Assembly: GCA_004001285.1 (NCBI GenBank)
Contig: AP018697.1
Location: forward strand, 1,922,001-1,986,000
DNA from: Arthrobacter sp. MN05-02
GTDB lineage: Bacteria > Actinomycetota > Actinomycetes > Actinomycetales > Micrococcaceae
Length of the DNA stretch: 64,000 nucleotides
Direction of reading: 5' to 3'
Part shown: positions 47,388-55,736 of the stretch, piece after piece
Layout: each line of letters starts with the position of its first letter
Position numbering within the stretch: the first letter of the stretch is position 1
Program-made: the position numbers and the translations under genes
The notes under the pieces: model-generated
Databases searched by the model: none
Told to the model about the DNA's origin: nothing
What the model saw: only the letters and a program-made list of their open reading frames with translations

Positions 47388-47850
47388 CGCTGCCCGTCTC
47401 CTCGTAGCGCGCGATCTGGCCGATCCGGCGTCTGTGCCGCTCGGCGCCGCTGAACGGCTCGGCGAGGAAGGCGTCGATGATCGCGGTGGCCTCCTCCACG
47501 GGGTGCTGGCGGCCGCCGACAGCGATGACGTTCGCGTCGTTGTGCTGGCGGGCAAGGCGCGCCGTATCCAGGTTCCACGCGAGTGCCGCCCGGACGCCGC
47601 GTACCTTGTTCGCCGCGATCTGCTCACCGTTCCCCGAGCCGCCGAGCACGATGCCGAGCGCCTCGGTCCCCGCTGCGCGATCATCGACGACGGCCTGCGC
47701 GGCGTCGATGCAGAAGGAGGGGTAGTCGTCCTCGGGATCGTAGGAGGTCGGACCATGGTCGACGACGTCGTGGCCGGCCGCCGTGAGGTGGGAGAGCAGG
47801 TGGGCGCTCAGCTCCATGCCGGCGTGGTCGGTGGCGAGGTGGACGCGCAT
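47380..47850 (-). CDS. rpiB: Ribose-5-phosphate isomerase B
   Basis: Interconverts ribose 5-phosphate and ribulose 5-phosphate. ATG 47850 has AGAAGGAACAG upstream and gives 156 residues. The motifs ATDHAGMEL and GIVLGGSGNGEQIAANKV are those of RpiB. It is coupled to nei by an 8-nt overlap and divergent from pepN. Confidence 0.95.
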   Translation of the reverse strand: MRVHLATDHAGMELSAHLLSHLTAAGHDVVDHGPTSYDPEDDYPSFCIDAAQAVVDDRAAGTEALGIVLGGSGNGEQIAANKVRGVRAALAWNLDTARLARQHNDANVIAVGGRQHPVEEATAIIDAFLAEPFSGAERHRRRIGQIARYEETGSVA

Positions 47851-48049
47851 GGCGATCTGTTCCTTCTCGTGGCGCCGGGGTGAGCCGGCGGTGGCTGCGG
47901 GGGACGTCCGCCCAGCGTGGCAGGACCCTTCCAGCCTAGTCCGGACCCGCTGCGCGCCGGGCAACCTCACGCCGGCACCCGGTGGAGTGAGAGAATACGA
48001 AACGCCGCGGTCACCTGCGAGCACCCGCACACCACCCTGGAGGCGATCC

Positions 48050-50611
48050 TTGCCCGGTCTGAACCTGACGCGCGACGAAGCACGTACACGCGCCGATCTG
48101 CTCATTGTCCACTCCTACGAGATCACCCTCGACCTGACCCGCGGCGACCGCGTGTTCGGATCGACGACGGTGATTTCCTTCGACGCGCAGCAGGGCGCCT
48201 CGACCTTCATCGATGCCGTGACGGACACGGTCCACCGCGTCGAGCTGAACGGCGTGGAACTGGACCCGGCAGAGGTCGCCGACGGTGCCCGGATCCAGCT
48301 TCCCGTGCTGGCCGCCGCCAACAGGCTGGTCGTCGAGGCCGACATGCTCTACATGAACACGGGCGAGGGACTCCACCGCTTCACGGACCCCGTGGACGGC
48401 GAGGTCTACCTCTATACCCAGTTCGAGGTCCCCGACTCCCGGCGGGTCTTCGCGGTGTTCGAGCAGCCGGACCTGAAGGCGACGTTCCGCTTCGCCGTGA
48501 CGGCGCCGTCGCACTGGGACGTCATCTCGAACACCACCACGCCGGAACCGGTCCAGGCAGGGGCCGGCGCGGACGGCGGCGCGAGCGCGACATGGTACTT
48601 CGAACCCACGCCCGTCCTGTCCTCCTACGTCACGGCCCTCATCGCCGGCCCGTACCAGTCCGTGCGCAGCGAGCTGACGAGTTCCGACGGCAGGACGATC
48701 CCGCTCGGCGTCTTCGCCCGCAAGTCGCTCATGCAGTACATGGATGCGGAGAACATCTTCGCGCTGACGCGGCAGGGCTTCGCCTTCTTCGAGGAGCAGT
48801 TCGGCGCACCGTACCCGTTCGAGAAGTACGACCAGCTGTTCGTCCCCGAATTCAACGCCGGCGCCATGGAGAACGCGGGCGCGGTCACGTTCGTCGAGAC
48901 CTACGTCTTCCGCTCCCGGGTGCCCGACGCGACCGTCGAGCGGCGTGCCATCACGATCCTCCACGAACTCGCCCACATGTGGTTCGGCGACCTCGTCACG
49001 ATGCGCTGGTGGAACGACCTCTGGCTGAACGAGTCCTTCGCCGAGTTCATGTCCACACTCGCCGCCGCCGAGGCGACGGAGTTCGAGCAGGCCTGGACGA
49101 CCTTCGCGATCCTCGAGAAGGGCTGGGCGTACCGCCAGGACCAGCTCCCCTCCACGCACCCGATCGTCGCGCAGATCAACGACCTCGAGGACGTCCAGGT
49201 CAACTTCGACGGCATCACCTACGCCAAGGGCGCCTCCGTGCTCAAGCAGCTGGTCGCGTGGGTGGGGCAGGAGGAGTTCATGCAGGGCGTGCGGCAGTAC
49301 TTCGCCAAGCACTCCTGGCAGAACACGGAACTGGCCGACCTCCTGTCGGAACTCGAGGCGGCCAGCGGCAGGGACCTCCAGGCGTGGTCCGCCCTGTGGC
49401 TCGAGACCGCCGGCGTCAACACCCTCCGTCCCGAGTTCGAGACGGACGACGACGGCACCATCACGTCGTTCGCCATCCTCCAGACGGCCGTCGAGGCCTT
49501 CCCGACCATCCGCCCGCACCGGCTCGCCGTCGGTTTCTACGACCATGACGACGACGGCGCCCTGGTGCGCGTCCACCGCCTCGAACTCGACGTCGACGGC
49601 GAGCGCACGGAGGTGCCCGAACTCGTGGGCCTCGCGCGCCCGGCGCTCGTCCTGCTGAACGACGACGACCTCGCGTACGCGAAGATCCGCCTCGACCCCG
49701 CGTCCCTCCGCACCTCCGTGCGGCACGTGAAGGATTTCCGCGACTCCTTCCCCCGCACGCTCGTGCTCGCGTCGGCCTGGGATGCCGCCCGCGACGGCGA
49801 GACGCCCGCCCGCGACTACGTCGAACTCGTCCTGCAGAACATCGGTGCGGAATCGGACTCCTCCGTGGTCCTGGTGCTGCTCCGGCAGCTCGCCTCCACC
49901 CTCGCGTTCTACGTCAACCCCGACGACCGCGAGGCGATGGGCGACGCGGCCGCGGACAGGCTCCTCGAGCTCGCACTGGCCGCCGATGCCGGCTCCGACG
50001 CACAGTTGCAGTTCACAAGGGCCTTCTCGGCGCACGCCCGCACGGCAGCCCAGCTGGACACCGTGTCGGCGATGCTGAGCGGCGAGCAGGTCCCCGAGGG
50101 CCTCACCGTGGACCAGGACCTGCGCTGGGAGCTGCTGACCAGCCTGGTGGCCGGCGGACGCTCCGGTGAGGCCGACATCGACGCGGAACTACGCCGCGAC
50201 TCGACGGCGACCGGGCAGCTCGCGGCAGCAGCGGCCCGGGCCGCAGTGCCGACCCCGGAGGCGAAGGAAGCGGCCTGGGCGGCACTCGTCGACGCGACGG
50301 ACCTGCCGAACGCCACCCAGCGCTCGATGATCTCCGGGTTCACGCGGGTCCATGACCGCTCCCTCCTCGAACCGTTCGTCGAGCGGTACTTCGCGTCGAT
50401 CCAGGAGGTCTGGGCCACCCGCACCCACGAGATCGCCCAGCAGATCGTCGTGGGACTCTACCCCTCGCTGCTCACCACGCCGGGCACGCTCGAGCGGACC
50501 GACGCCTTTTTGGCGGCACTCGGGACCGACTCGCCGTCGCTGCGGCGCCTGATCCTCGAGAGCCGCGACGGCGTCGTGCGCGCACTCACGGCGCAGGCCG
50601 CGGACAGGTAG
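48050..50611 (+). CDS. pepN: Aminopeptidase N (M1 zinc metallopeptidase)
   Basis: Removes N-terminal residues from peptides. A TTG start at 48050 follows GGAGGCG and gives 853 residues, about the length of the M1 family. The GAMEN exopeptidase signature is at 271-275, the zinc site is H305-E-x-x-H309 with E328. ERAP1-like C-terminal domain is complete. A terminator hairpin follows at 50621. Confidence 0.97.
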   Translation: MPGLNLTRDEARTRADLLIVHSYEITLDLTRGDRVFGSTTVISFDAQQGASTFIDAVTDTVHRVELNGVELDPAEVADGARIQLPVLAAANRLVVEADMLYMNTGEGLHRFTDPVDGEVYLYTQFEVPDSRRVFAVFEQPDLKATFRFAVTAPSHWDVISNTTTPEPVQAGAGADGGASATWYFEPTPVLSSYVTALIAGPYQSVRSELTSSDGRTIPLGVFARKSLMQYMDAENIFALTRQGFAFFEEQFGAPYPFEKYDQLFVPEFNAGAMENAGAVTFVETYVFRSRVPDATVERRAITILHELAHMWFGDLVTMRWWNDLWLNESFAEFMSTLAAAEATEFEQAWTTFAILEKGWAYRQDQLPSTHPIVAQINDLEDVQVNFDGITYAKGASVLKQLVAWVGQEEFMQGVRQYFAKHSWQNTELADLLSELEAASGRDLQAWSALWLETAGVNTLRPEFETDDDGTITSFAILQTAVEAFPTIRPHRLAVGFYDHDDDGALVRVHRLELDVDGERTEVPELVGLARPALVLLNDDDLAYAKIRLDPASLRTSVRHVKDFRDSFPRTLVLASAWDAARDGETPARDYVELVLQNIGAESDSSVVLVLLRQLASTLAFYVNPDDREAMGDAAADRLLELALAADAGSDAQLQFTRAFSAHARTAAQLDTVSAMLSGEQVPEGLTVDQDLRWELLTSLVAGGRSGEADIDAELRRDSTATGQLAAAAARAAVPTPEAKEAAWAALVDATDLPNATQRSMISGFTRVHDRSLLEPFVERYFASIQEVWATRTHEIAQQIVVGLYPSLLTTPGTLERTDAFLAALGTDSPSLRRLILESRDGVVRALTAQAADR

Positions 50612-50620
50612 GCGGCCTGC

Positions 50621-50654
50621 GGACACGGGGAGGACATCGGTCCTCCCCGTGTCC
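50621..50654 (+). terminator. Terminator after pepN
   Basis: A 14-bp stem (GGACACGGGGAGGA / TCCTCCCCGTGTCC) with a 6-nt loop. Confidence 0.8.
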
Positions 50655-50671
50655 GGGTCCACGCCGCGTAC

Positions 50672-50677
50672 TAGGTT
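50672..50677 (+). promoter_or_regulatory. -10 element, leaderless spacing (OsmC)
   Basis: TAGGTT followed by 6 nt and the ATG at 50684. Confidence 0.55.
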
Positions 50678-50683
50678 GGATCC

Positions 50684-51181
50684 ATGAACCTGCAGGAACA
50701 CCACTACTCGGCGCGGATCCGCTGGACCGGCAACCTCGGTTCGGGGACGTCCGGCTACCGGTCCTACAGCCGGGACCACGAGATCGAGGTCGAGGGCCCC
50801 GGATCACTCGCCGGTACCGCGGATCCCACCTTCCACGGGTCGAGGGACCGGTGGAACCCCGAACAGCTGCTGCTCACCGCCGTCGCCCAGTGCCACCTGC
50901 TGTCCTACCTCCATGTCGCGGTGAAGGCAGGCGTCGTCGTGACCGGATACCGGGACGCGGCGACGGGCACGATGCGCCTGAACAGGGACGGCAGCGGCGA
51001 GTTCACCGGCATCACGCTGCACCCGCAGGTGGAGCTAGCCGACGCCGCTCAGATCGCCCTGGCCGACTCCCTGCTGCACGCGGAGGCGAACCGGCTCTGC
51101 TTCATCGCGCGGTCCCTCAACTTCCCGGTGCACCACGAGCCGCGCTCGACGGGTCCATCGAGCAGCACGACGGGCACCTAG
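50684..51181 (+). CDS. OsmC family protein
   Basis: A thiol peroxidase-like protein, 165 residues. The catalytic Cys of VAQCHLLSYLHVA and a second Cys in NRLCFIARSLN are present, and the N-terminal segment HHYSARIRWTGNLG matches the OsmC/YhfA-type fold. It may reduce organic hydroperoxides; the exact type is not certain. Probable leaderless transcript. Next to the damaged mscS. Confidence 0.85.
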   Translation: MNLQEHHYSARIRWTGNLGSGTSGYRSYSRDHEIEVEGPGSLAGTADPTFHGSRDRWNPEQLLLTAVAQCHLLSYLHVAVKAGVVVTGYRDAATGTMRLNRDGSGEFTGITLHPQVELADAAQIALADSLLHAEANRLCFIARSLNFPVHHEPRSTGPSSSTTGT

Positions 51182-51309
51182 GGGTCCGGAACGCACGGCC
51201 CCGTCCGGCCACGCCGTCGCTGTAGCCTGTTAAGGCGTCCCCGCGCCCCGCTCATCGACCGACGCCTCCCGCGCGGACCCCACCCGGGCGCCTGCACGAA
51301 AGCGACAAC

Positions 51310-51945
51310 ATGACATTCCTCCCCTCCCTCGGCTACGGCGGCCAGGTCATCGGCGCGGCCGTCATCCTGATCGGCGCCCTCCTCCTGTGGCTCGTGGTCC
51401 GCTTCCTCATCGCACGGTCGGTCAAGCGCGTCCAGGACGGCTACAGCGTCTTCAAGAAGCCGCACTTCAAGTGGGCGCAGCCCGCCCTCCGCTCGTTCGA
51501 CAGCGCGCGGCGCGTGCAGCGGGCCGAGACGATCGGCGGCCTGATGTCGAGCATCGCCGCCGGGACCATCGCCGTCGTGGCCATCCTCATGGCCATCGAG
51601 ACCCCTCGGCTTCAACATCGGTCCCATCCTGGCGAGCGTCGGCATCGTCGGTATCGCGATCGGTTTCGGCGCCAGGGAGGTCATCCGCGACGCCTTCCTC
51701 GGCTTCTTCATCACCATCGAGGACCAGTACGGGATCGGCGACACCATCGAGGTGGGAGAGACACGGTGGGCGTCGTCCAGTCCCTCGGCCTCCGCATCAC
51801 GCGGATGGTCGACGGAGACGGCGCCATCTGGTACGTGCGCAACGGGGACATCACGAAGGTGGGCAACCGGTCGCAGGGGGACTACGTGGCACCGCCCGCT
51901 GAACCGGCAGCGCCCGCTGCCGCTGCTACGGAGGGACAGGCATGA
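51310..51945 (+). pseudogene. Small-conductance mechanosensitive channel (MscS), two compensating frame lesions
   Basis: The N-terminal membrane part (VIGAAVILIGALLLWLVVRF) and the C-terminal end (QSLGLRITRMVDGDGAIWYVRNGD) are in one frame, but the pore-adjacent central part between 51605 and about 51760 (GFNIGPILASVGIVGIAIGFGA and EDQYGIGDTIEVGE) is in another. One extra C in the CCCC at 51602-51605 and one missing base near 51757-51765 explain it. As read, a 211-residue open frame survives but about 52 middle residues are replaced by an unrelated Arg/His-rich stretch, so the pore helix and cytosolic entry are lost. The stop overlaps glbO (ATGA). Confidence 0.8.
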
Positions 51946-52494
51946 GCTCCACCGACCACGACGAGGCAGGGTCGCCGGGCGAGAACCGGCCGCAGGACGG
52001 GGCCCCCTCGACTCCCGGCCCCGGCCGGTCCCTCCCGCTCCCGGTCGCCGGCGTCCGTCCCCCGTTACCGGCCGAACGGCTCGTCGTGGCGGGGCAGCAG
52101 TTCAGCCAGCCTCAGTACACGGACAACTTCTACGAGGCGGTCGGCGGTCATGCGACGTTCGTGACGCTCGTCGATGCGTTCTACGACGGCGTCGCCGGCG
52201 ACGACGTCCTCCGGCCCATGTACCCCGAGGAGGATCTGGGGCCCGCGAAGGAACGGCTCCTGCTGTTCCTCGAGCAGTACTGGGGCGGACCGAAGACCTA
52301 CGGGGAGCAGCGTGGACACCCGAGGCTGCGCATGCGGCACATGCCCTTCCGCGTCGGCCCCGAGGCGCGGGACCGCTGGTTGCACCACATGCGTGCCGCC
52401 GTGGACGTCCTGGATCTCGCTCCCCCTGCACGAGGCCACATTGTGGGACTACCTCGACCGCGCCGCACACTCGATGGTCAACGCGGCGGACTGA
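51942..52494 (+). pseudogene. glbO: Group II truncated haemoglobin, frameshifted near its C-terminus
   Basis: An oxygen- or NO-binding trHbO-type globin, with a Pro-rich N-terminal extension of about 60 residues. The globin core [40 protein letters not shown] (proximal-type His) and [16 protein letters not shown] is in frame. A run of five C at 52423-52427 breaks the frame; removing one gives [22 protein letters not shown] and the stop at 52494. As read, only the last helix is altered and the frame continues past this point. It is co-transcribed with mscS. Confidence 0.8.
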
Positions 52495-52523
52495 GACGCC
52501 GGACACGGCACTCGCCGCTCGTC

Positions 52524-53169
52524 CTACCCGGTCGAGGGTGAAGCTGTCGACGAGACGTCCCGATTGATCGATGGCCCTGCCGACGATCCGCCGGTCGTAG
52601 ACCAGCAGGTCGAGGAAGTGCAGCGTCGAGCTGCTCACCGCGGTGAAGTCCCTGCGACCGGCCGCATGGAGTCTCGCGCCCGCGCCGGAGACGATGTAGG
52701 TGACCCCGTCCTGGGGAATCGAGCGCTGGTAGTCGTGGTCATGGCCGGGCAGCACCAGTGGGATACCCGCTTCGGCGAACAACGGGCTCCACGCGTCGCG
52801 TACGGCGTCGTTCGACCCGTTGTGGCCGGCCGAGTACGCCGGGTGGTGCATCGCGACCACGGTCCAGGTCCCCGAGGAGGATCAGCGCGTCGTAGGGGTC
52901 CGCCCGGCTTTCAGCGGCCATCCGATCGGCCGTGGCCTGCTCGGCTGCGTCCCCGGTCCCGGTGTCTCCGGCGATTGCCAGGCGTACGATCGGTGGTTCG
53001 GCCACCGGCGGAAGGGGATCACCGGCGACGGCTGCGGGCCTGTCGCGGGTGAGGGGGACGCGATGAACGCCGGCGGATACAGCATTGCGACGACGAGGGC
53101 CGCGCATGCCAGCACCAGCCCGAGTCCCATTCCCGGTCGCAGCATGACTCCGTGCCGCCGGTGCACCAT
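52524..53169 (-). pseudogene. Secreted metallophosphoesterase, decayed
   Basis: An N-terminal signal-like segment (LGLVLACAALVVAMLYPPAFIA) begins near ATG 53169 or 53145 in one frame. A calcineurin-like start (IVRLAIAGDTGTGD, then DALILLGD) is in a second frame, so a shift lies near 53005-53025. Directly after GGGGAC at about 52872 the sequence continues with TVVAMHHPAYSAGHNGSND and LVLPGHDHDYQRS in the first frame, and the middle of the fold (the GNHD block) is missing. A deletion of roughly 75-100 codons is inferred, with GGAC as possible microhomology. The 3' end is uncertain. Confidence 0.8.
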
Positions 53170-53358
53170 CTCCCCATTCTGGCCGGTTGGCGGGTGCCCC
53201 GCTGTTCCGATCATTCCGGTGCGCACCCTGTACAGCACCGCGACCGGATGCGGCCCGGCGGGCGGCTGCTCCGTGTCCAGGCGGGCGACCGCCTGCCGGG
53301 GCTCGGCCTGCTCCGTTCCGGACGCGAACGGACGCGGCCCGGCGAGTCCTCGTGCTCC

Positions 53359-54027
53359 CTAGAGGATGGCCGCCGCGCGGACCAGGATGTGCCCGCGACG
53401 GGTGCTCAGCCGGGACCAGCGGCCGTTCGTGTGCATCGTCGCCTCCCCGCCCGGCTCCAGGAACCCCAGGCTGAAGGCCCCGAAGGCGGCTCCCGCCGGT
53501 ATCGCGCCGGTGACCCCTGCCAGGGCCCGGCCCCAGACGGCGGTCCGGGCGCTGCTCACGAGCGGGGCACCGGCCCGGTCCGGCAGACTGCGCGCCACTT
53601 CCCCGATGCCGTCCTTGGCAGCCTGGTCGAGGGCATCGCAGCCGACCGTCCCGGCATGCTGCCAGCCGGAGCGGGGTGGCAGGATCCCGGCCCAGTTCTC
53701 GGTCGTCGTGACCGTCGGTACGGTGAACTCGACGTCGGTGTCCCCCATCCGGGCGAGCCGGTCGAGGACGGATCCCAGGGACACCGTGACGTCCACGGCG
53801 GTCGCACCGTCCGAGTCCGCTGCGAGCGCCATGGTGCGCAGGCCGAGAACCGTGGGGACGGGTTCCCCGAGCACCGTGGGGCGGAGGGTGCAGACGTAGG
53901 CAGCCAGGACCGGGCCCGCCGCGACGAGCCGCATGCCGCCGTCGTCGTTGGCCCTGGCGCGGGCGGTGAAGGTCCGGAAGTCCGCGACGGTCTGCGGATC
54001 CGCGAAGCGCAGGAAGGGGGAGGTCAT
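53359..54027 (-). CDS. Conserved hypothetical protein
   Basis: A 222-residue soluble protein (MTSPFLRFADPQTVADFRTF). I do not recognise a named domain. It is alanine- and glycine-rich and has a WAGILPPRSGWQHAG segment, as in an Arthrobacter-type conserved protein. The thioesterase lies immediately upstream, 7 nt away. Its function is unknown. Confidence 0.7.
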   Translation of the reverse strand: MTSPFLRFADPQTVADFRTFTARARANDDGGMRLVAAGPVLAAYVCTLRPTVLGEPVPTVLGLRTMALAADSDGATAVDVTVSLGSVLDRLARMGDTDVEFTVPTVTTTENWAGILPPRSGWQHAGTVGCDALDQAAKDGIGEVARSLPDRAGAPLVSSARTAVWGRALAGVTGAIPAGAAFGAFSLGFLEPGGEATMHTNGRWSRLSTRRGHILVRAAAIL

Positions 54028-54034
54028 CGGCGTG

Positions 54035-54499
54035 CTACTTGCTGCGAGCGCGGCGGAAGGGTACGGCAGGACCGGCCCAGGAGGAGAGGATGCGCTTCTG
54101 CGCCTCCGACAGACGGACGGGTCGCCCGGTGCTCCGGCTGACCAGCACCATGGTGGTCGCGGCGATCGCGCTGGTGGTGCTTCCGTCGGTCTCCACGCGG
54201 TCCCGCACGGCATAGCCGAGTTCGAAGCTGGAGCCGCCGACGGCGGTCACCCAGAGGTCGACGGCGGCGGGCGTGGTGCTGAAGTTCAGCGGGGCCCGGT
54301 ATTCGATCTCCTGCCGCCCCACGAGCGTGAAGTGGTCGGCATCGACCAGGTCCATGAACGATCCGCCGGGCTGGGGCTCGCTCATCAGCAGCACGCGCGC
54401 GTCCTCGAGGAACTGGAGGAAACGGACGTTGTTGACGTGGCCGTAGGAGTCCTCGTCGCCGAACCGCAGCTGAAGGGGGATGGTGTGCACGGGAGACAT
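54035..54499 (-). CDS. Acyl-CoA thioesterase (hotdog fold, 4-hydroxybenzoyl-CoA thioesterase-like)
   Basis: A 154-residue single-hotdog thioesterase. The signature LRFGDEDSYGHVNNVRFLQFLEDAR carries the catalytic Asp (GDEDSYGH), and FSTTPAAVDLWVTAVG follows. It is divergent from tesB, and a 15-bp palindrome lies between the two. The substrate acyl group is not predictable. The following hypothetical gene starts 7 nt away. Confidence 0.85.
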   Translation of the reverse strand: MSPVHTIPLQLRFGDEDSYGHVNNVRFLQFLEDARVLLMSEPQPGGSFMDLVDADHFTLVGRQEIEYRAPLNFSTTPAAVDLWVTAVGGSSFELGYAVRDRVETDGSTTSAIAATTMVLVSRSTGRPVRLSEAQKRILSSWAGPAVPFRRARSK

Positions 54500-54616
54500 A
54501 GGGCCATACTCTCAAAAGCTGCTCGGCCGGAGCGATCCGCAGGTCCCGTCGAGGCTCCGGTGTGAGCAACGCCATGCGGTCACGCGCCTGGCGTGTTGAG
54601 CGCCGCTGGGTCGGCG

Positions 54617-54631
54617 TCTACTGTCAGTAGA
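54617..54631. promoter_or_regulatory. Palindrome between the thioesterase and tesB
   Basis: TCTACTGTCAGTAGA, a perfect 7-bp inverted repeat around one T. It contains TACT and AGTA half-sites, as does the fadA operator (TACT-CACC-AGTA), although the spacing differs (3 versus 4 nt). Confidence 0.5.
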
Positions 54632-54709
54632 TGCCCGGGACCGCCTCGCGCGGCTGCCGGGCTCCGCTGCACCGCCCGCCGCATCCGCCCTACGAGGAGA
54701 CACCGAACC

Positions 54710-55630
54710 ATGGCAGAACACGCGCCCCCAGCTGAAGCACCGGCGGAGGGAGGACCGCGGAGGGATCCGACGGCGACGCTCCTGGACCTCCTCGACCTCA
54801 GCAGTGCGGAGGGCGCCCAGACGGACGAGGAGATCTTCGTCGGAACCTCGTCCCGGCAGCCGAGCCGCCGCGTCTTCGGAGGGCAGGTGCTCGCGCAGTC
54901 GCTCATCGCAGCGATGCGCACCGTGGAGCCCAGCCGGGACGTCCACTCGATGCACGCCTACTTCCTGCGTGCCGGGAATGCGGACCAGCCGATCACGTTC
55001 GGGGTGCAGCGCCTGCGGGACGGGCGCTCGTTCTCGGCGCGCCGCACGCACGCCTACCAGAACGGCGTACCCATCCTGTCGATGATCGCTTCCTTCCAGG
55101 AGCCGGATGACGGGATCGTCCACCAGGACGCGATGCCGGCCGACGTGCCGGACCCCGAGAGCCTGCCCTCGACCGTCGACCTCCTCGGCGGTTTCGACCA
55201 CCCCGTGGCGCGCGCCTGGGCCTTCGACCGTCCTTTCGACATCCGGCACATCGACGCTCCCCTGTACCTGTCCAACGAGGGGTCGCGGGAGCCACGGAAC
55301 GCGGTGTGGATGCGCAGCCTGGGGCCCATGCCCGACGACCCCGACCTCCACCGCGCGGCCCTGGCGTACGCGAGCGACTACACCCTCCTGGAGTCCATCC
55401 TCAGGCCGCACGGGCTGAGCTGGATCCAGCCCGGCATGAGCGTGGCAAGCCTTGACCACGCGATGTGGTGGCATCGCCCGGTCCGCGTGGACGACTGGCT
55501 GCTGTACGTCCAGAGCTCCCCCAGCGCCTCGGGAGCCCGCGGACTCGCTGCGGGACGCATCTACAACCGGAGCGGCGACCTCGTGGCCAGCGTGGCGCAG
55601 GAGGGCATGGTCAGGATCCCCTCCGCCTGA
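54710..55630 (+). CDS. tesB: Acyl-CoA thioesterase II
   Basis: Hydrolyses acyl-CoA with a double hotdog fold. ATG 54710 has ACGAGGAGAC upstream, giving 306 residues. The N-terminal half has VFGGQVLAQSLIAAMRTV and the C-terminal half YTLLESILRPHG, ASLDHAMWWHRP with the catalytic Asp, and LLYVQSSPSASGARG. It is terminated by a strong hairpin at 55679. Confidence 0.95.
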   Translation: MAEHAPPAEAPAEGGPRRDPTATLLDLLDLSSAEGAQTDEEIFVGTSSRQPSRRVFGGQVLAQSLIAAMRTVEPSRDVHSMHAYFLRAGNADQPITFGVQRLRDGRSFSARRTHAYQNGVPILSMIASFQEPDDGIVHQDAMPADVPDPESLPSTVDLLGGFDHPVARAWAFDRPFDIRHIDAPLYLSNEGSREPRNAVWMRSLGPMPDDPDLHRAALAYASDYTLLESILRPHGLSWIQPGMSVASLDHAMWWHRPVRVDDWLLYVQSSPSASGARGLAAGRIYNRSGDLVASVAQEGMVRIPSA

Positions 55631-55678
55631 GGGAGTCCGCCCTGTTCCGCCGGTACCCCGGGTCGGCGTGCTGCGGAG

Positions 55679-55719
55679 ACGGAGGAGGGACACGGCATGA
55701 CGCCGTGTCCCTCCTCCGT
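55679..55719. terminator. Bidirectional terminator between tesB and ettA
   Basis: A perfect 18-bp inverted repeat (arms beginning ACGGAGGAGGGACACGGC) around a 5-nt loop between convergent genes. Confidence 0.88.
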
Positions 55720-55736
55720 ATCCGGTCGCGGTGCTC

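Noticed and set aside
51310..51945. Programmed frameshifting to make MscS
   Set aside because: No slippery heptamer or stimulatory structure is visible, and two opposite shifts would be needed.
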